Shown: positions 5,607 through 13,195, counted from the stretch's first letter. The stretch: DNA of 13,491 nt from Lentisphaeria bacterium (GCA_024405235.1 JAKSPA010000021.1:1-13491), one strand, 5' to 3'. Notes: generated by a model from the letters alone, not told the origin. A program made the numbers and translations.

Positions 5607-5651
5607 ATGCGAATGCCGAGGGCGTTTCGCGGCAATATTCATAGTGTCTGA
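5607..5651 (+). CDS. Possible 14-codon leader peptide overlapping the kinase start
   Basis: A strong Shine-Dalgarno, GGAGG (5597-5601), stands 5 nt before an ATG at 5607 that is not in the kinase frame. That frame reads MRMPRAFRGNIHSV and stops with TGA at 5649-5651, just inside the kinase gene, whose GTG is at 5644-5646. The kinase GTG itself has no Shine-Dalgarno. The simplest reading is a translated leader whose ending ribosomes restart at the overlapping GTG (translational coupling). Alternatives are that the Shine-Dalgarno serves the kinase through an unrecognised start, or that a sequencing error hides a longer N-terminus. Confidence 0.45.
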   Translation: MRMPRAFRGNIHSV

Positions 5652-7050
5652 TAAGAAATACCTTACAGAAGAAGAACTAAAAGGCATTGGCGCAGCCGGA
5701 ACAGCCAGGCCGTCTCAGAACGGTTCAGGCGCGAAGAAATACCTTTCAGCAGAAGAACTTCTCGGAATGAGCGGCAGCAGGCAGACCGCTGAAGCGAATG
5801 CCAAAGGCGAGACCGATTTATGGGATACGCAGGACGTGAGACGTCGTCCTGCCGCCCCTGCCGTCGCGTCCGCTCCAAAAGCAGAGGCTCAGCCAGCGAA
5901 GAAGCCGTCGCCCAGGCCGATTCCGCTTGAGAAGTCCGAAGATTCCGGCGAAGCGTCTGGTCTGGTGACAATGATGATGAACGGGCCGGCCAAGCCGCGT
6001 GGTGCGACATGGCAGAAAAACAGCCTGAACATGGAGTTCTCGCCCATGAGCGATGGTGTGATGACCTTCCTGAAGATGACTCTTCCCGAGACCATCAACA
6101 CATTGGACGGCGCGCAATGCGAAAAAGTCATCAAGAATCTGAAGGAGGGCGCCTCCTATCAGATCGGATCGCAGCTTGCGAAGGGTGCCGAAAGCCTCCT
6201 CTACCAAGGCAGCTGCCAGGGCTACAATTTCCTTGTGAAAGCCATCCGCAACTGGAGGGACCATTGGCTGGGCGATGTTCGTACCCGCAAGGACGTCGGC
6301 AAACTGAACGACTGCGTCTCATACGAGACGAAGACGCGGCATCTGAGCAACGAGTGGGCGATGGGACAGCAGCTCTTTTCGGAAGGCAATCGCATTCCAG
6401 TGCAGATGTATTCCATGCGGCGCGTCACGCGTCTTGGCGTTGAACTCGGATGGGACCTTCTGATGGAGCGTATCAACGGCATCGACCTTGCGGAAAAGAA
6501 ACTTCTCAATGTCATGACCATTGCCGACAAGGTCCGCGTCTGCATCAGAATGGCGCAGGCGATCGGCGCCCTTCATCTGAAGAAGATGATTCATCTCGAC
6601 ATCAAGCCGAGCAATTTCATGCTTGACAGAAACGGCGCGATCCGTCTTATCGATTTCGGCATCTCCGTGCCGTCTGGCTACCAGAGCCGCACGGTCGCAG
6701 GAACCGCGGGATATTTCTCCCCCGAACAGATTTCCTGCAAGACTCTCGGAGAGGACACGGACGTCTTCGCGCTCGGCATCGCCTATTCGGTGCTCTTCGG
6801 CGGAAAGCCTCTCGCGCAGACGCCAGAGGAGGCCAAGAGCCGCCAGTTCAGGCACGACGCGATTGCGGATCTTGAAAAGAACACGCTCTCGGCCGTCACC
6901 GACATTCCCGAACTCAACGTCAACTACAGGCCGCTTGCGGAAGTGATTCGCGCATGCACCGTATTCCGTCGCGCCAACCGCATATCCAACTGTGCGGTGC
7001 TTATAACCAAATTGACTGCCGCCGCCAAGGAGTGCGGCATCAGTCTGTAG
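5644..7050 (+). CDS. Hanks-type serine/threonine protein kinase with a duplicated N-terminal motif
   Basis: A soluble kinase of 468 residues with no membrane segment. Residues 1-130 are a low-complexity, Pro/Ala/Lys-rich arm that carries one motif twice: KKYLTEEELKGI (4-15) and KKYLSAEELLGM (31-42). The kinase domain covers about 171-462. It has a divergent glycine loop (IGSQLAKGAESLLYQG, 174-189), the ATP lysine in FLVKAI (Lys199), a likely helix-C Glu237, catalytic loop HLDIKPSN (317-324; Asp319, Lys321, Asn324), DFG at 337-339, activation-segment end GTAGYFSPEQ (353-362) and Asp373 in DVFALG. All residues needed for phosphotransfer are present, so it should be active. The GTG start at 5644 is the first normal start in frame; the frame is open back to the tubulin-like stop. 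It follows that gene by 87 bp and precedes the solute-binding gene by 23 bp. Likely targets are neighbouring proteins such as the tubulin-like GTPase or Trk subunits, by context only. Confidence 0.9.
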   Translation: MSDKKYLTEEELKGIGAAGTARPSQNGSGAKKYLSAEELLGMSGSRQTAEANAKGETDLWDTQDVRRRPAAPAVASAPKAEAQPAKKPSPRPIPLEKSEDSGEASGLVTMMMNGPAKPRGATWQKNSLNMEFSPMSDGVMTFLKMTLPETINTLDGAQCEKVIKNLKEGASYQIGSQLAKGAESLLYQGSCQGYNFLVKAIRNWRDHWLGDVRTRKDVGKLNDCVSYETKTRHLSNEWAMGQQLFSEGNRIPVQMYSMRRVTRLGVELGWDLLMERINGIDLAEKKLLNVMTIADKVRVCIRMAQAIGALHLKKMIHLDIKPSNFMLDRNGAIRLIDFGISVPSGYQSRTVAGTAGYFSPEQISCKTLGEDTDVFALGIAYSVLFGGKPLAQTPEEAKSRQFRHDAIADLEKNTLSAVTDIPELNVNYRPLAEVIRACTVFRRANRISNCAVLITKLTAAAKECGISL

Positions 7051-7073
7051 AATAGGGGGCGTCTGTTGCGTCC

Positions 7074-8684
7074 ATGAGGCATTTCGCAATCGCAATACTG
7101 ACGCTGGGAATTATCATTGCCCTGCCGCTTGTTCTTCGAAGGCGCGACGCGGTTCTGTTGTCGGCTCCGCGTAAGCTTGTGGTCGTGACGGCCAACAACG
7201 AAGCGCTGCGTCATGAAACCGAACTTGCGTTCCGAGAATACCATAAGAAGCGCAATGGCGGAGAGGAGGTCTCCATCGACTGGCGCACTATCGGCGGGAC
7301 GTCCGAAATCGTCCGCTTCATTCAAAGCGCCTTCGCCGCGAATGCGCGCCATGCGTGGGAAATGGAAGGACGCGGCGGTTGGGACGACGCTGTCGGAGCG
7401 GTGGTCTTCGACGGAAAGCTTCCTGCAGAGGAAGGCGTTGCGCGCGATGCATGGAAGTGGTTCCGCGAAAGCGACATCGGCATAGACATGGATGTCATGC
7501 TCGGCGGCGGCCAGTACGACCACGACGGTCTGCGCCGTTCTGGTTTCACGGTTCCGACGGGAGTGCGTTCGCGCCACAAGGAGTGGTTCGAAGGCGAGAA
7601 TCCGATAATGTCTTCGGGCGGCGGCGGCGAAAAGTGGTATGATCCCGACGATTGCTATTATGCAGTATGCTTCTCCACTTTCGGAATAGTCTATAACCGC
7701 GACAGGCTTGCGCAGGCAGGATTCTCAGCCGACGAAATCGAGCATTTCGGCGAACACTGGCGCGATCTGGCGGATCCGCGCCTCTATGGCGCAATCGGCA
7801 TAGCCGATCCGTCCCAATCAGGCTCCATCACGAAATGCTTCGAGATGCTCATCCAGCGCGAGATGCAGGATGTCATAGGGGCGATGCATCCAGGCGAGGA
7901 GATCGCTTCCGTGAAGCCCACGCAGGACGAGCTGAACGAAGCGTGGTGCAGCGCGATGCTCCTTCTCAAGCAGCTTGGCGGCAATGCGGCCTATCTGACC
8001 TTCTCGGCCAGCAAGGTCCCTGTGGATGCAGCCACGGGACAGATCGCCGCGGGAATGTGCATCGATTTCTACGGCCGTTCGCAGGTCGAGTGGGAGAAGT
8101 CTCAAGTCGGTCGCGAGACAATCTCATACAGGACTCCTGCGGCCGCTTCGACGGTTTCCGCTGATCCGGTCAGCATCCTGCGCGGCGCTCGCGACAGGGA
8201 ACTGGCAGAGGAGTTCGTGGATTTCCTGCTTTCGCGGGAGGCGCAGACTCTTTGGGGAAAGCAGGCGGGAGCGCAGGAAGGCCCAAAAGACTATACGCTC
8301 TATCGTCTGCCTGTCCGACGCGACATGTATGAAGGCACCGCGCTTGAAAATACCGTATTCGGAGACGAACGTCCATTCGAATTGGCGTCGTCGTTCACCT
8401 ATCGCGGCGATTGGACGGGAGCGCTGTTTTCCGCAATACGCGTCCTTGTGAAGACAATGCTCATCGAGTGCGGCCCTGAATTGCGAGACGCGTGGGGAAG
8501 CATCATCGCGCGCGGCGGCATGGATGCCCTTTCGCCTGAAGAACGCGCGGCTTTCGCGGCGCTGCCGTTCTCGCATGCAGAAGCGCGGGAGGCGACAAGA
8601 CTTCTGGGCACTCCGGAAGAGCAGGCGCTCGTGCGGAGACACTGGATTGAATTCTTCAGAGAGAATTATCGACTTGCCAGATAG
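7074..8684 (+). CDS. Membrane-anchored ABC-type extracellular solute-binding protein (family 1, FbpA-like), orphan
   Basis: After a hydrophobic N-terminal segment (about residues 5-21) lies a periplasmic-binding-protein fold. LVVVTANNEALRHETELAF (35-53) matches the first strand and helix of iron(III)/spermidine-type binding proteins. FSTFGIVYNRDRL (200-212) and HWRDLADPRLYGAIGIADP (228-246) are the hinge-region motifs typical of the family. At 536 residues it is far longer than the usual 330-350, with an insertion at about 92-190 and a C-terminal part after about 400. There is no lipobox Cys, and RRR follows the hydrophobic segment, so whether it is cleaved, anchored, or oriented with the domain inside is uncertain. 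No permease or ATPase gene adjoins. It lies 23 bp after the kinase and 32 bp before the trkH ATG. The AGGGGG at 7054-7059 is rather far from the ATG. A sensor or accessory role for the neighbouring kinase or Trk channel is possible; the ligand is unknown. Confidence 0.82.
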   Translation: MRHFAIAILTLGIIIALPLVLRRRDAVLLSAPRKLVVVTANNEALRHETELAFREYHKKRNGGEEVSIDWRTIGGTSEIVRFIQSAFAANARHAWEMEGRGGWDDAVGAVVFDGKLPAEEGVARDAWKWFRESDIGIDMDVMLGGGQYDHDGLRRSGFTVPTGVRSRHKEWFEGENPIMSSGGGGEKWYDPDDCYYAVCFSTFGIVYNRDRLAQAGFSADEIEHFGEHWRDLADPRLYGAIGIADPSQSGSITKCFEMLIQREMQDVIGAMHPGEEIASVKPTQDELNEAWCSAMLLLKQLGGNAAYLTFSASKVPVDAATGQIAAGMCIDFYGRSQVEWEKSQVGRETISYRTPAAASTVSADPVSILRGARDRELAEEFVDFLLSREAQTLWGKQAGAQEGPKDYTLYRLPVRRDMYEGTALENTVFGDERPFELASSFTYRGDWTGALFSAIRVLVKTMLIECGPELRDAWGSIIARGGMDALSPEERAAFAALPFSHAEAREATRLLGTPEEQALVRRHWIEFFRENYRLAR

Positions 8685-8716
8685 CACGTTTGTTCTCAGA
8701 GCATATTCAAAGGCAA

Positions 8717-11032
8717 ATGCGCACCGCACTTAACAACAGAGACTGGCTTAGAGAAGTCCTTCTGGGACATCTGATGGTATTCGCCACGGGCGGTCTCTTC
8801 CAGTTGTTCATATTCTCCTTCCTGCCTGGTTTCGACTATTTCGCGAGCATCCTCTACGGATATGTGGCCTGCATGATGGCGTTCTTTTTCCTTTGGGAAT
8901 ACCGCAGGCACTGCCTGAAGCACGGCGAACATTGGATTCTGCGCACGGGATGGTGGGATCTCTTTCCCATGCTCGCCATGCCGCTGGCCGGCGGATGCTG
9001 GCACTGCAATTTCTTCGGCGAACATCCTACGGAAACCACGCTCGCAGCCGTTCTTCTGGCGCTCTCCGTCGGCGTGGAAATCCGCGGCATAATGAACATG
9101 GACCGACGGCTGACGGACGCCTTCATCGCACGCCTCAAGCGTGTGCGCGGCTCGGAGGCCGCGTATGTCGCCAGCGGCGTCAACTACAAGTCATGGAATC
9201 TGACATTTGCGTGGGTGATGCTCGGAATGCTCCTTTACAACGGAGGCGGACAATATTCGAATTCAAGCTTCGCCACACATATGATGAGGCTGATTTTCCT
9301 TGCATACAGTCTCGGAATGCTTATCGTCGTCGGAGTGCGCATTCTGCGTTGCAATTATTGGACCCATGCTCTTCTGGCATTGCCTGCCAATGGGACTTTC
9401 GCGACATTCCAGAGGCTCGGATGGGTGCTTGCACATCTGCCGTGGACATTCTGGACGGCGCTGCCGTTCCTTCTGGCGGTCATCGCCAGTGCGGTTTTTC
9501 TCGGCAGAAACTACTGGTACGTGACCATGATCATCGCGTTCATACACCAGCTGCTTGTGTGCGGTTTCTTCCATGCGGCAGACAGGCGGTCGTCGCGGCT
9601 GTGGTCCTGGTTCGCAACGCATCCAGTCTATCTGCTTGTCGTCAGTTTCCTCTTTCTCGTGCTGCTGGGGACATTCCTTTTCGAACTGCCGTTCTGCTAT
9701 GTTCCCGAAACTGCCGTGAAGCCTCTTCCGCTGGAGGTGGTCAATGCGGAGGCGGAGTTTGTGGAGGACAAGGCGCTGCAGGAGGTCAAGATGGTGCCCA
9801 TGCCGCTCATGGACGCCTTCTTCACGGCGGCCAGCGCCACATGCGTCACGGGACTGACCACGATAGACATCGAAAAGCTTCCCTTCTGGGGCATAGCCGT
9901 GCTCTGCATGCTGGTGCAGTTCGGCGGAATAGGCATCATGACCGTCTCCAGTTTCTTCGCCGTATTGACGGGACAGCGTCTAGGACTCATCGGCAACTGT
10001 CTTGTGAGCGGCGCGGCAGGCGATAATCGCGGGCGTCTGGCAAAGCGCATGATCCGTTCCGTCATGCTTCTTACGCTTGTGATAGAGACAATCGGCACGG
10101 CGCTCTTTTCGATCTATCTGAAGAAGGAGGCAGGTTTGTCCGCCCCAGCGGCTCTTGGACATGGATATTTCCTGACGCTTAACAGCTTCTGCAATGCGGG
10201 CTTCGCCATTTATCCAGGCGGATTCACGCGGCAGGGGCTGTGCGGCTGGTTTCCAATGGCGACGGCGGCGATTCTCGTCGTCGCAGGCGGATTGGGATTC
10301 GGCGTCATGGTCAATCTTTGGAATCATCTTTTCAAGGACCGCGTGCATCCTCAGCCGCCGCAGGTGCGCATAGTCCTCTGGATGACGGGAATACTGATTT
10401 CCTTTGGAACGCTTGTGATGCTCGCAAGCGAATGGACCAATGGCGCCACAATCAGAAAACCGAAATGGCCTGAAAAGATACTAACGGCTTGTTTCCAGAC
10501 GGCCAGCTGCCGCAGCGTCGGAGACGAGGCGATTGCTCCCGCTGCAATGAATCTGCCTGCCCAGATGATCGTGCGCGTGCTTGAATTCATCGGCGCTGCG
10601 CCTGAATCCACTGGCGGCGGCGTGAGAGTGACCACGATCGGAGTGCTGGCGATGCTGATGTGGAGCGTCGTGAAACGCAGGCAGGACGTGACTGTCGGGC
10701 AGTCCTCCATTTCGCAGGCGACCGTCCGCCAGGCCGTTTCGGTTTTCTGTCTTGGAGTGCTGATGGTTCTTTCTGGAACGCTTCTGCTCTCGTTTGCCAC
10801 TCTTGGAACAAACATCACTTTGAGCGAAATTTCCTCAGAGGCTCTCGCCGCCGCAAGCACCGTCGGATACAGCCATGGTATCGCTCTTTCGCTCAATGTC
10901 TTCGGAAAACTGGTGCTTGTGATTCTGATGTTCGTCGGACGTGTCGGATTCCTTACCGTCCTTTCCGCCGCCAGCGGAGCGTCCTCCGCTTCCAGAATAC
11001 GCTATCCAAAGGGCCGTGTGATGATCGGATAG
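8717..11032 (+). CDS. trkH: TrkH/KtrB-family K+ transporter subunit with a large N-terminal membrane extension
   Basis: The C-terminal about 470 residues are a TrkH/KtrB potassium-conducting subunit of four pore repeats. Filter 1 is CVTGL (376-380), filter 2 CNAGF (492-496), filter 3 RSVGD (599-603) and filter 4 TVGYS (715-719). ESTGGGVR (630-637) and FVGRVG (739-744) are also family hallmarks. Filters 1 and 2 are canonical; filter 3 departs from the usual RTAGF, and filter 4 reads TVGY rather than TVGL. Before this core lie about 300 residues with some eight hydrophobic segments (about 15-36, 42-60, 79-93, 107-126, 162-175, 190-210, 243-262 and 268-286), absent from ordinary TrkH (about 480 residues). 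The ATG is preferred to an in-frame TTG at 8690 (nine codons longer) because AAAGG lies just before it. The trkA-type gene follows 120 bp later. Function: K+ uptake across the inner membrane, gated by an RCK protein; the role of the extension is unknown. Confidence 0.92.
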   Translation: MRTALNNRDWLREVLLGHLMVFATGGLFQLFIFSFLPGFDYFASILYGYVACMMAFFFLWEYRRHCLKHGEHWILRTGWWDLFPMLAMPLAGGCWHCNFFGEHPTETTLAAVLLALSVGVEIRGIMNMDRRLTDAFIARLKRVRGSEAAYVASGVNYKSWNLTFAWVMLGMLLYNGGGQYSNSSFATHMMRLIFLAYSLGMLIVVGVRILRCNYWTHALLALPANGTFATFQRLGWVLAHLPWTFWTALPFLLAVIASAVFLGRNYWYVTMIIAFIHQLLVCGFFHAADRRSSRLWSWFATHPVYLLVVSFLFLVLLGTFLFELPFCYVPETAVKPLPLEVVNAEAEFVEDKALQEVKMVPMPLMDAFFTAASATCVTGLTTIDIEKLPFWGIAVLCMLVQFGGIGIMTVSSFFAVLTGQRLGLIGNCLVSGAAGDNRGRLAKRMIRSVMLLTLVIETIGTALFSIYLKKEAGLSAPAALGHGYFLTLNSFCNAGFAIYPGGFTRQGLCGWFPMATAAILVVAGGLGFGVMVNLWNHLFKDRVHPQPPQVRIVLWMTGILISFGTLVMLASEWTNGATIRKPKWPEKILTACFQTASCRSVGDEAIAPAAMNLPAQMIVRVLEFIGAAPESTGGGVRVTTIGVLAMLMWSVVKRRQDVTVGQSSISQATVRQAVSVFCLGVLMVLSGTLLLSFATLGTNITLSEISSEALAAASTVGYSHGIALSLNVFGKLVLVILMFVGRVGFLTVLSAASGASSASRIRYPKGRVMIG

Positions 11033-11104
11033 ATTATCATGCATTCTGGATACGCGCAGGCGGAACGGCTGACGGCCGGGGACCGCTTCAGCGCACGTAG
11101 GTTC

Positions 11105-11118
11105 CTTCGTGAACGAAG
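11105..11118. repeat. Hairpin CTTCGT-GA-ACGAAG between trkH and trkA
   Basis: Six-base arms CTTCGT (11105-11110) and ACGAAG (11113-11118) are perfectly complementary. With a TGAA loop the stem CTTCG/CGAAG is the stable form. It lies midway in the 120-bp gap between the channel and its regulator. No T tract follows, so it may affect message stability or relative yield rather than end transcription. Confidence 0.45.
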
Positions 11119-11152
11119 AGCAACATAGTCCATAAATGGAGCTTGAATCAAG

Positions 11153-11902
11153 ATGTCGAGAAAACCGCAAATAGCAATCATCGGAATGGGAACATTCGGA
11201 TTGGAAACCGCCAAAAGCCTTATGGCGCAGGGCGTGCCTGTCTGCGCCATAGATAACGAGGAGGATGTGGTTAACAGCATCAAGGATATGGTAACTACCG
11301 CTCTCCTGATGGATTCCACGCAGGAAGACGCCCTCCGTGAAGCCGAAATCGACGCGATGGACGTCGTGGTCGTCGGAATCGGAGCAGGGCGTGTGGAGGC
11401 TTCCATCATGACCGTGTCCCTCCTGCATCAAATCGGCGTCAAGACCATCATTGCGCGTGCGACAAGCGAATTGCATGGACGCATCCTCAAACAGGTCGGA
11501 GCCACGGCAGTCGTCAATCCTGAACGCGACATGGGACAGCGAGTCGCAAAACGAATCGCAAAACCCGCGCTCCAGGACATTATCACTATGTCCGACGGAA
11601 CGCGCATCGTAAGAGTGCCTGCGCCCGCATCGTTCGTGGGACATACGCTCAAGGATCTGGATGTCAGACGTAAGTACAATCTCATGGTTCTCGGAATAGA
11701 ACGCCCGCGCGATGGCGCCGCCGCCGAAAAAAATCATCTGGCATTCGACGGTTTCGATTTCGGAGAAAGCGACAGCCGCGCGGACAGCATGGTCATCATG
11801 AATCCAGATCCTGCAAAAGACAGAATGCACGATGGAGATTCACTTATCGTCATGGGAAAGGGCGAAAGCATTGACATCCTTGTGGAATCCATAGAGTTAT
11901 AA
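11153..11902 (+). CDS. trkA: TrkA/KtrA-type RCK regulatory subunit of the K+ transporter
   Basis: A peripheral membrane protein expected to form a gating ring under the TrkH pore and to sense nucleotides. The RCK_N Rossmann domain (about 5-125) shows the dinucleotide loop GMGTFG (11-16) and an acidic residue at the end of the second strand (Asp34, in CAIDNEE). RCK_C covers about 138-249 (RIVRVPAPASFVGHTLKDLDVRR begins at 151; GDSLIVMGK at 228-236). It has one RCK unit (249 residues), like KtrA (about 222), not the duplicated TrkA of E. coli (458). An extra segment of about 30-35 residues, rich in Asp/Gly/Lys, sits inside RCK_C at about 184-220. The ATG at 11153 has GGAG 11 nt upstream. It is the last gene of the rightward train and pairs naturally with the TrkH-type protein. 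Confidence 0.93.
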   Translation: MSRKPQIAIIGMGTFGLETAKSLMAQGVPVCAIDNEEDVVNSIKDMVTTALLMDSTQEDALREAEIDAMDVVVVGIGAGRVEASIMTVSLLHQIGVKTIIARATSELHGRILKQVGATAVVNPERDMGQRVAKRIAKPALQDIITMSDGTRIVRVPAPASFVGHTLKDLDVRRKYNLMVLGIERPRDGAAAEKNHLAFDGFDFGESDSRADSMVIMNPDPAKDRMHDGDSLIVMGKGESIDILVESIEL

Positions 11903-11932
11903 TCGCCGTGATTCTGCCGTGCCCTGTGTGTT

Positions 11933-11945
11933 AGTATAGTATAAT
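11933..11945 (+). promoter_or_regulatory. TATAAT-type promoter element for fucO carrying the repeated octamer
   Basis: AGTATAGT (11933-11940) overlaps TATAAT (11940-11945), a perfect -10 hexamer. The 13-mer TATAGTATAATAC (11935-11947) recurs exactly at 3873-3885 in the divergent spacer. No good -35 lies 16-18 nt upstream, so an activator or a non-sigma70 pattern is possible. The -10 ends about 89 nt before the fucO ATG. The leader between them holds a small hairpin, CGCCT (11987-11991) with AGGCG (12000-12004). Confidence 0.5.
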
Positions 11946-12020
11946 ACATACGCAAAACGGGATTCATGAATTACAATAACAACAAACGCCTGAAAAGAGA
12001 GGCGTGGCAAGAACCGAAAA

Positions 12021-12026
12021 AAGGAG
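12021..12026 (+). promoter_or_regulatory. Ribosome binding site that fixes the fucO start
   Basis: AAGGAG stands 8 nt before the ATG at 12035. The same frame is open upstream to an ATG at 11967 region, but no Shine-Dalgarno precedes that one, and the protein family begins at the downstream ATG. Confidence 0.8.
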
Positions 12027-12034
12027 AACAAACA

Positions 12035-13186
12035 ATGGCAAATCGAATCATTCTGAATGGAACTTCCTACTTTGGGAAGGGAGCGATCAATGAAATTGCG
12101 ACCGAAATCAAGGCACGCGGATGCAAGAAGGTCATGCTCTGCACAGATCCAGATCTGCTGAAATTCGGCGTTGCGACGAAGGTCACGGATGTTTTGGACA
12201 AGGCTGGCATTGCATATAAGGTCTATAGCGGCATCAAGGCTAATCCGACCATTCAGAATGTTCAGGAAGGCGTTGCCTTCTGCAAGGCGGAAAATGCGGA
12301 CGTTCTGGTAGCGGTCGGTGGCGGAAGCGCGATCGACACCTCCAAGGCGATCGGCATCATCATGACCAATCCCGAATTTGCGGATGTCCGCAGCCTCGAG
12401 GGCGTTGCTCCCACAAAGAAGCCCTGCCTTCCCATCATCGCAGTCTCCACGACGAGCGGAACGGCGGCGGAAGTCACGATCAACTATGTCATCACCGACG
12501 TTGAGAAGCACCGCAAGTTCGTCTGCGTCGATCCGCACGACATTCCAGTTGTCTCCATCATCGATCCCGACATGGTGATGTCGATGCCCAAGGGCCTTTG
12601 CGCCGCAACAGGCATGGATGCGCTGACACACGCCATCGAAGGCTACATCACCAAGGCGGCGTGGGATCTGACCGACATGCTTCACATCACGGCCATCAAG
12701 ATGATTGCCAAATATCTCCGCGATTCCGTCAACAAAGATGAAAACGCGCGCGAGAAGATGGCTGTCGCGCAGTACATCGCGGGCATGGGTTTCTCCAACG
12801 TCGGTCTCGGCATCGTCCACTCCATGGCGCATCCTCTCTCCGCGCTCTATGACACGCCTCACGGCGTCGCCTGCGCGGCGATTCTGCCAACCGTTCTGGA
12901 ATACAATGCTCCCGCAACCGGCGAGAAATACAAGGACATCGCCATCGCGATGGGCGTTCAGGGCGTCGAGAAGATGAACCAGGACGAATATCGCAAGGCG
13001 TGCGTCGATGCAGTCCGTCAGCTTGGAAAGGATGTAGGCATTCCGCAGCATCTCTCAGAGGTCGGCGTGAAGGAGGCTGACATCGACTTCCTTGCCGATT
13101 CCGCAATGGCTGACGCATGCACCCCTGGCAATCCGAAGGATCCCACAAAGGCCGACGTGGTTGCACTGTACAAGTCGATGCTCTAA
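12035..13186 (+). CDS. fucO: Iron-dependent alcohol dehydrogenase, lactaldehyde reductase type
   Basis: Reduces L-lactaldehyde to L-1,2-propanediol with NADH, the closing step of anaerobic fucose and rhamnose fermentation, in the cytoplasm. Its 383 residues align end to end with E. coli FucO, including the start MANR.ILN, NPEFADVRSLEG (112-123), GTAAEVTINYVITD (142-155), KFVCVDPHDIP (161-171) and AGMGFSNVGLG (249-259). Nucleotide loop GGGS is at 95-98. The iron ligands by family are Asp195, His199 (GMDALTHAIEGY), His262 (VHSMAHP) and His276 (TPHG), all present. Asp38 corresponds to the residue that gives NAD over NADP preference. The ATG start is supported by AAGGAG and by the family N-terminus. 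It has its own promoter-like element and a stem-loop behind it, so it is probably a single-gene unit. Aldehydes other than lactaldehyde remain possible in vivo, as no fucose or rhamnose genes are in view. Confidence 0.94.
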   Translation: MANRIILNGTSYFGKGAINEIATEIKARGCKKVMLCTDPDLLKFGVATKVTDVLDKAGIAYKVYSGIKANPTIQNVQEGVAFCKAENADVLVAVGGGSAIDTSKAIGIIMTNPEFADVRSLEGVAPTKKPCLPIIAVSTTSGTAAEVTINYVITDVEKHRKFVCVDPHDIPVVSIIDPDMVMSMPKGLCAATGMDALTHAIEGYITKAAWDLTDMLHITAIKMIAKYLRDSVNKDENAREKMAVAQYIAGMGFSNVGLGIVHSMAHPLSALYDTPHGVACAAILPTVLEYNAPATGEKYKDIAIAMGVQGVEKMNQDEYRKACVDAVRQLGKDVGIPQHLSEVGVKEADIDFLADSAMADACTPGNPKDPTKADVVALYKSML

Positions 13187-13195
13187 TTCGCGCAG

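Noticed and set aside
8690..8716. TTG at 8690 as the trkH start
   Set aside because: Only nine codons longer, a rarer start, no ribosome site; the ATG at 8717 has AAAGG just before it. The choice is not certain.
11966..12034. Upstream start giving fucO 23 extra residues
   Set aside because: The family begins at MANR, and AAGGAG sits 8 nt before that ATG; the extra residues are Asn/Lys-rich leader sequence.
11897..13051. Minus-strand 384-codon frame opposite fucO
   Set aside because: Antisense shadow of a full-length conserved enzyme that has all four metal ligands.
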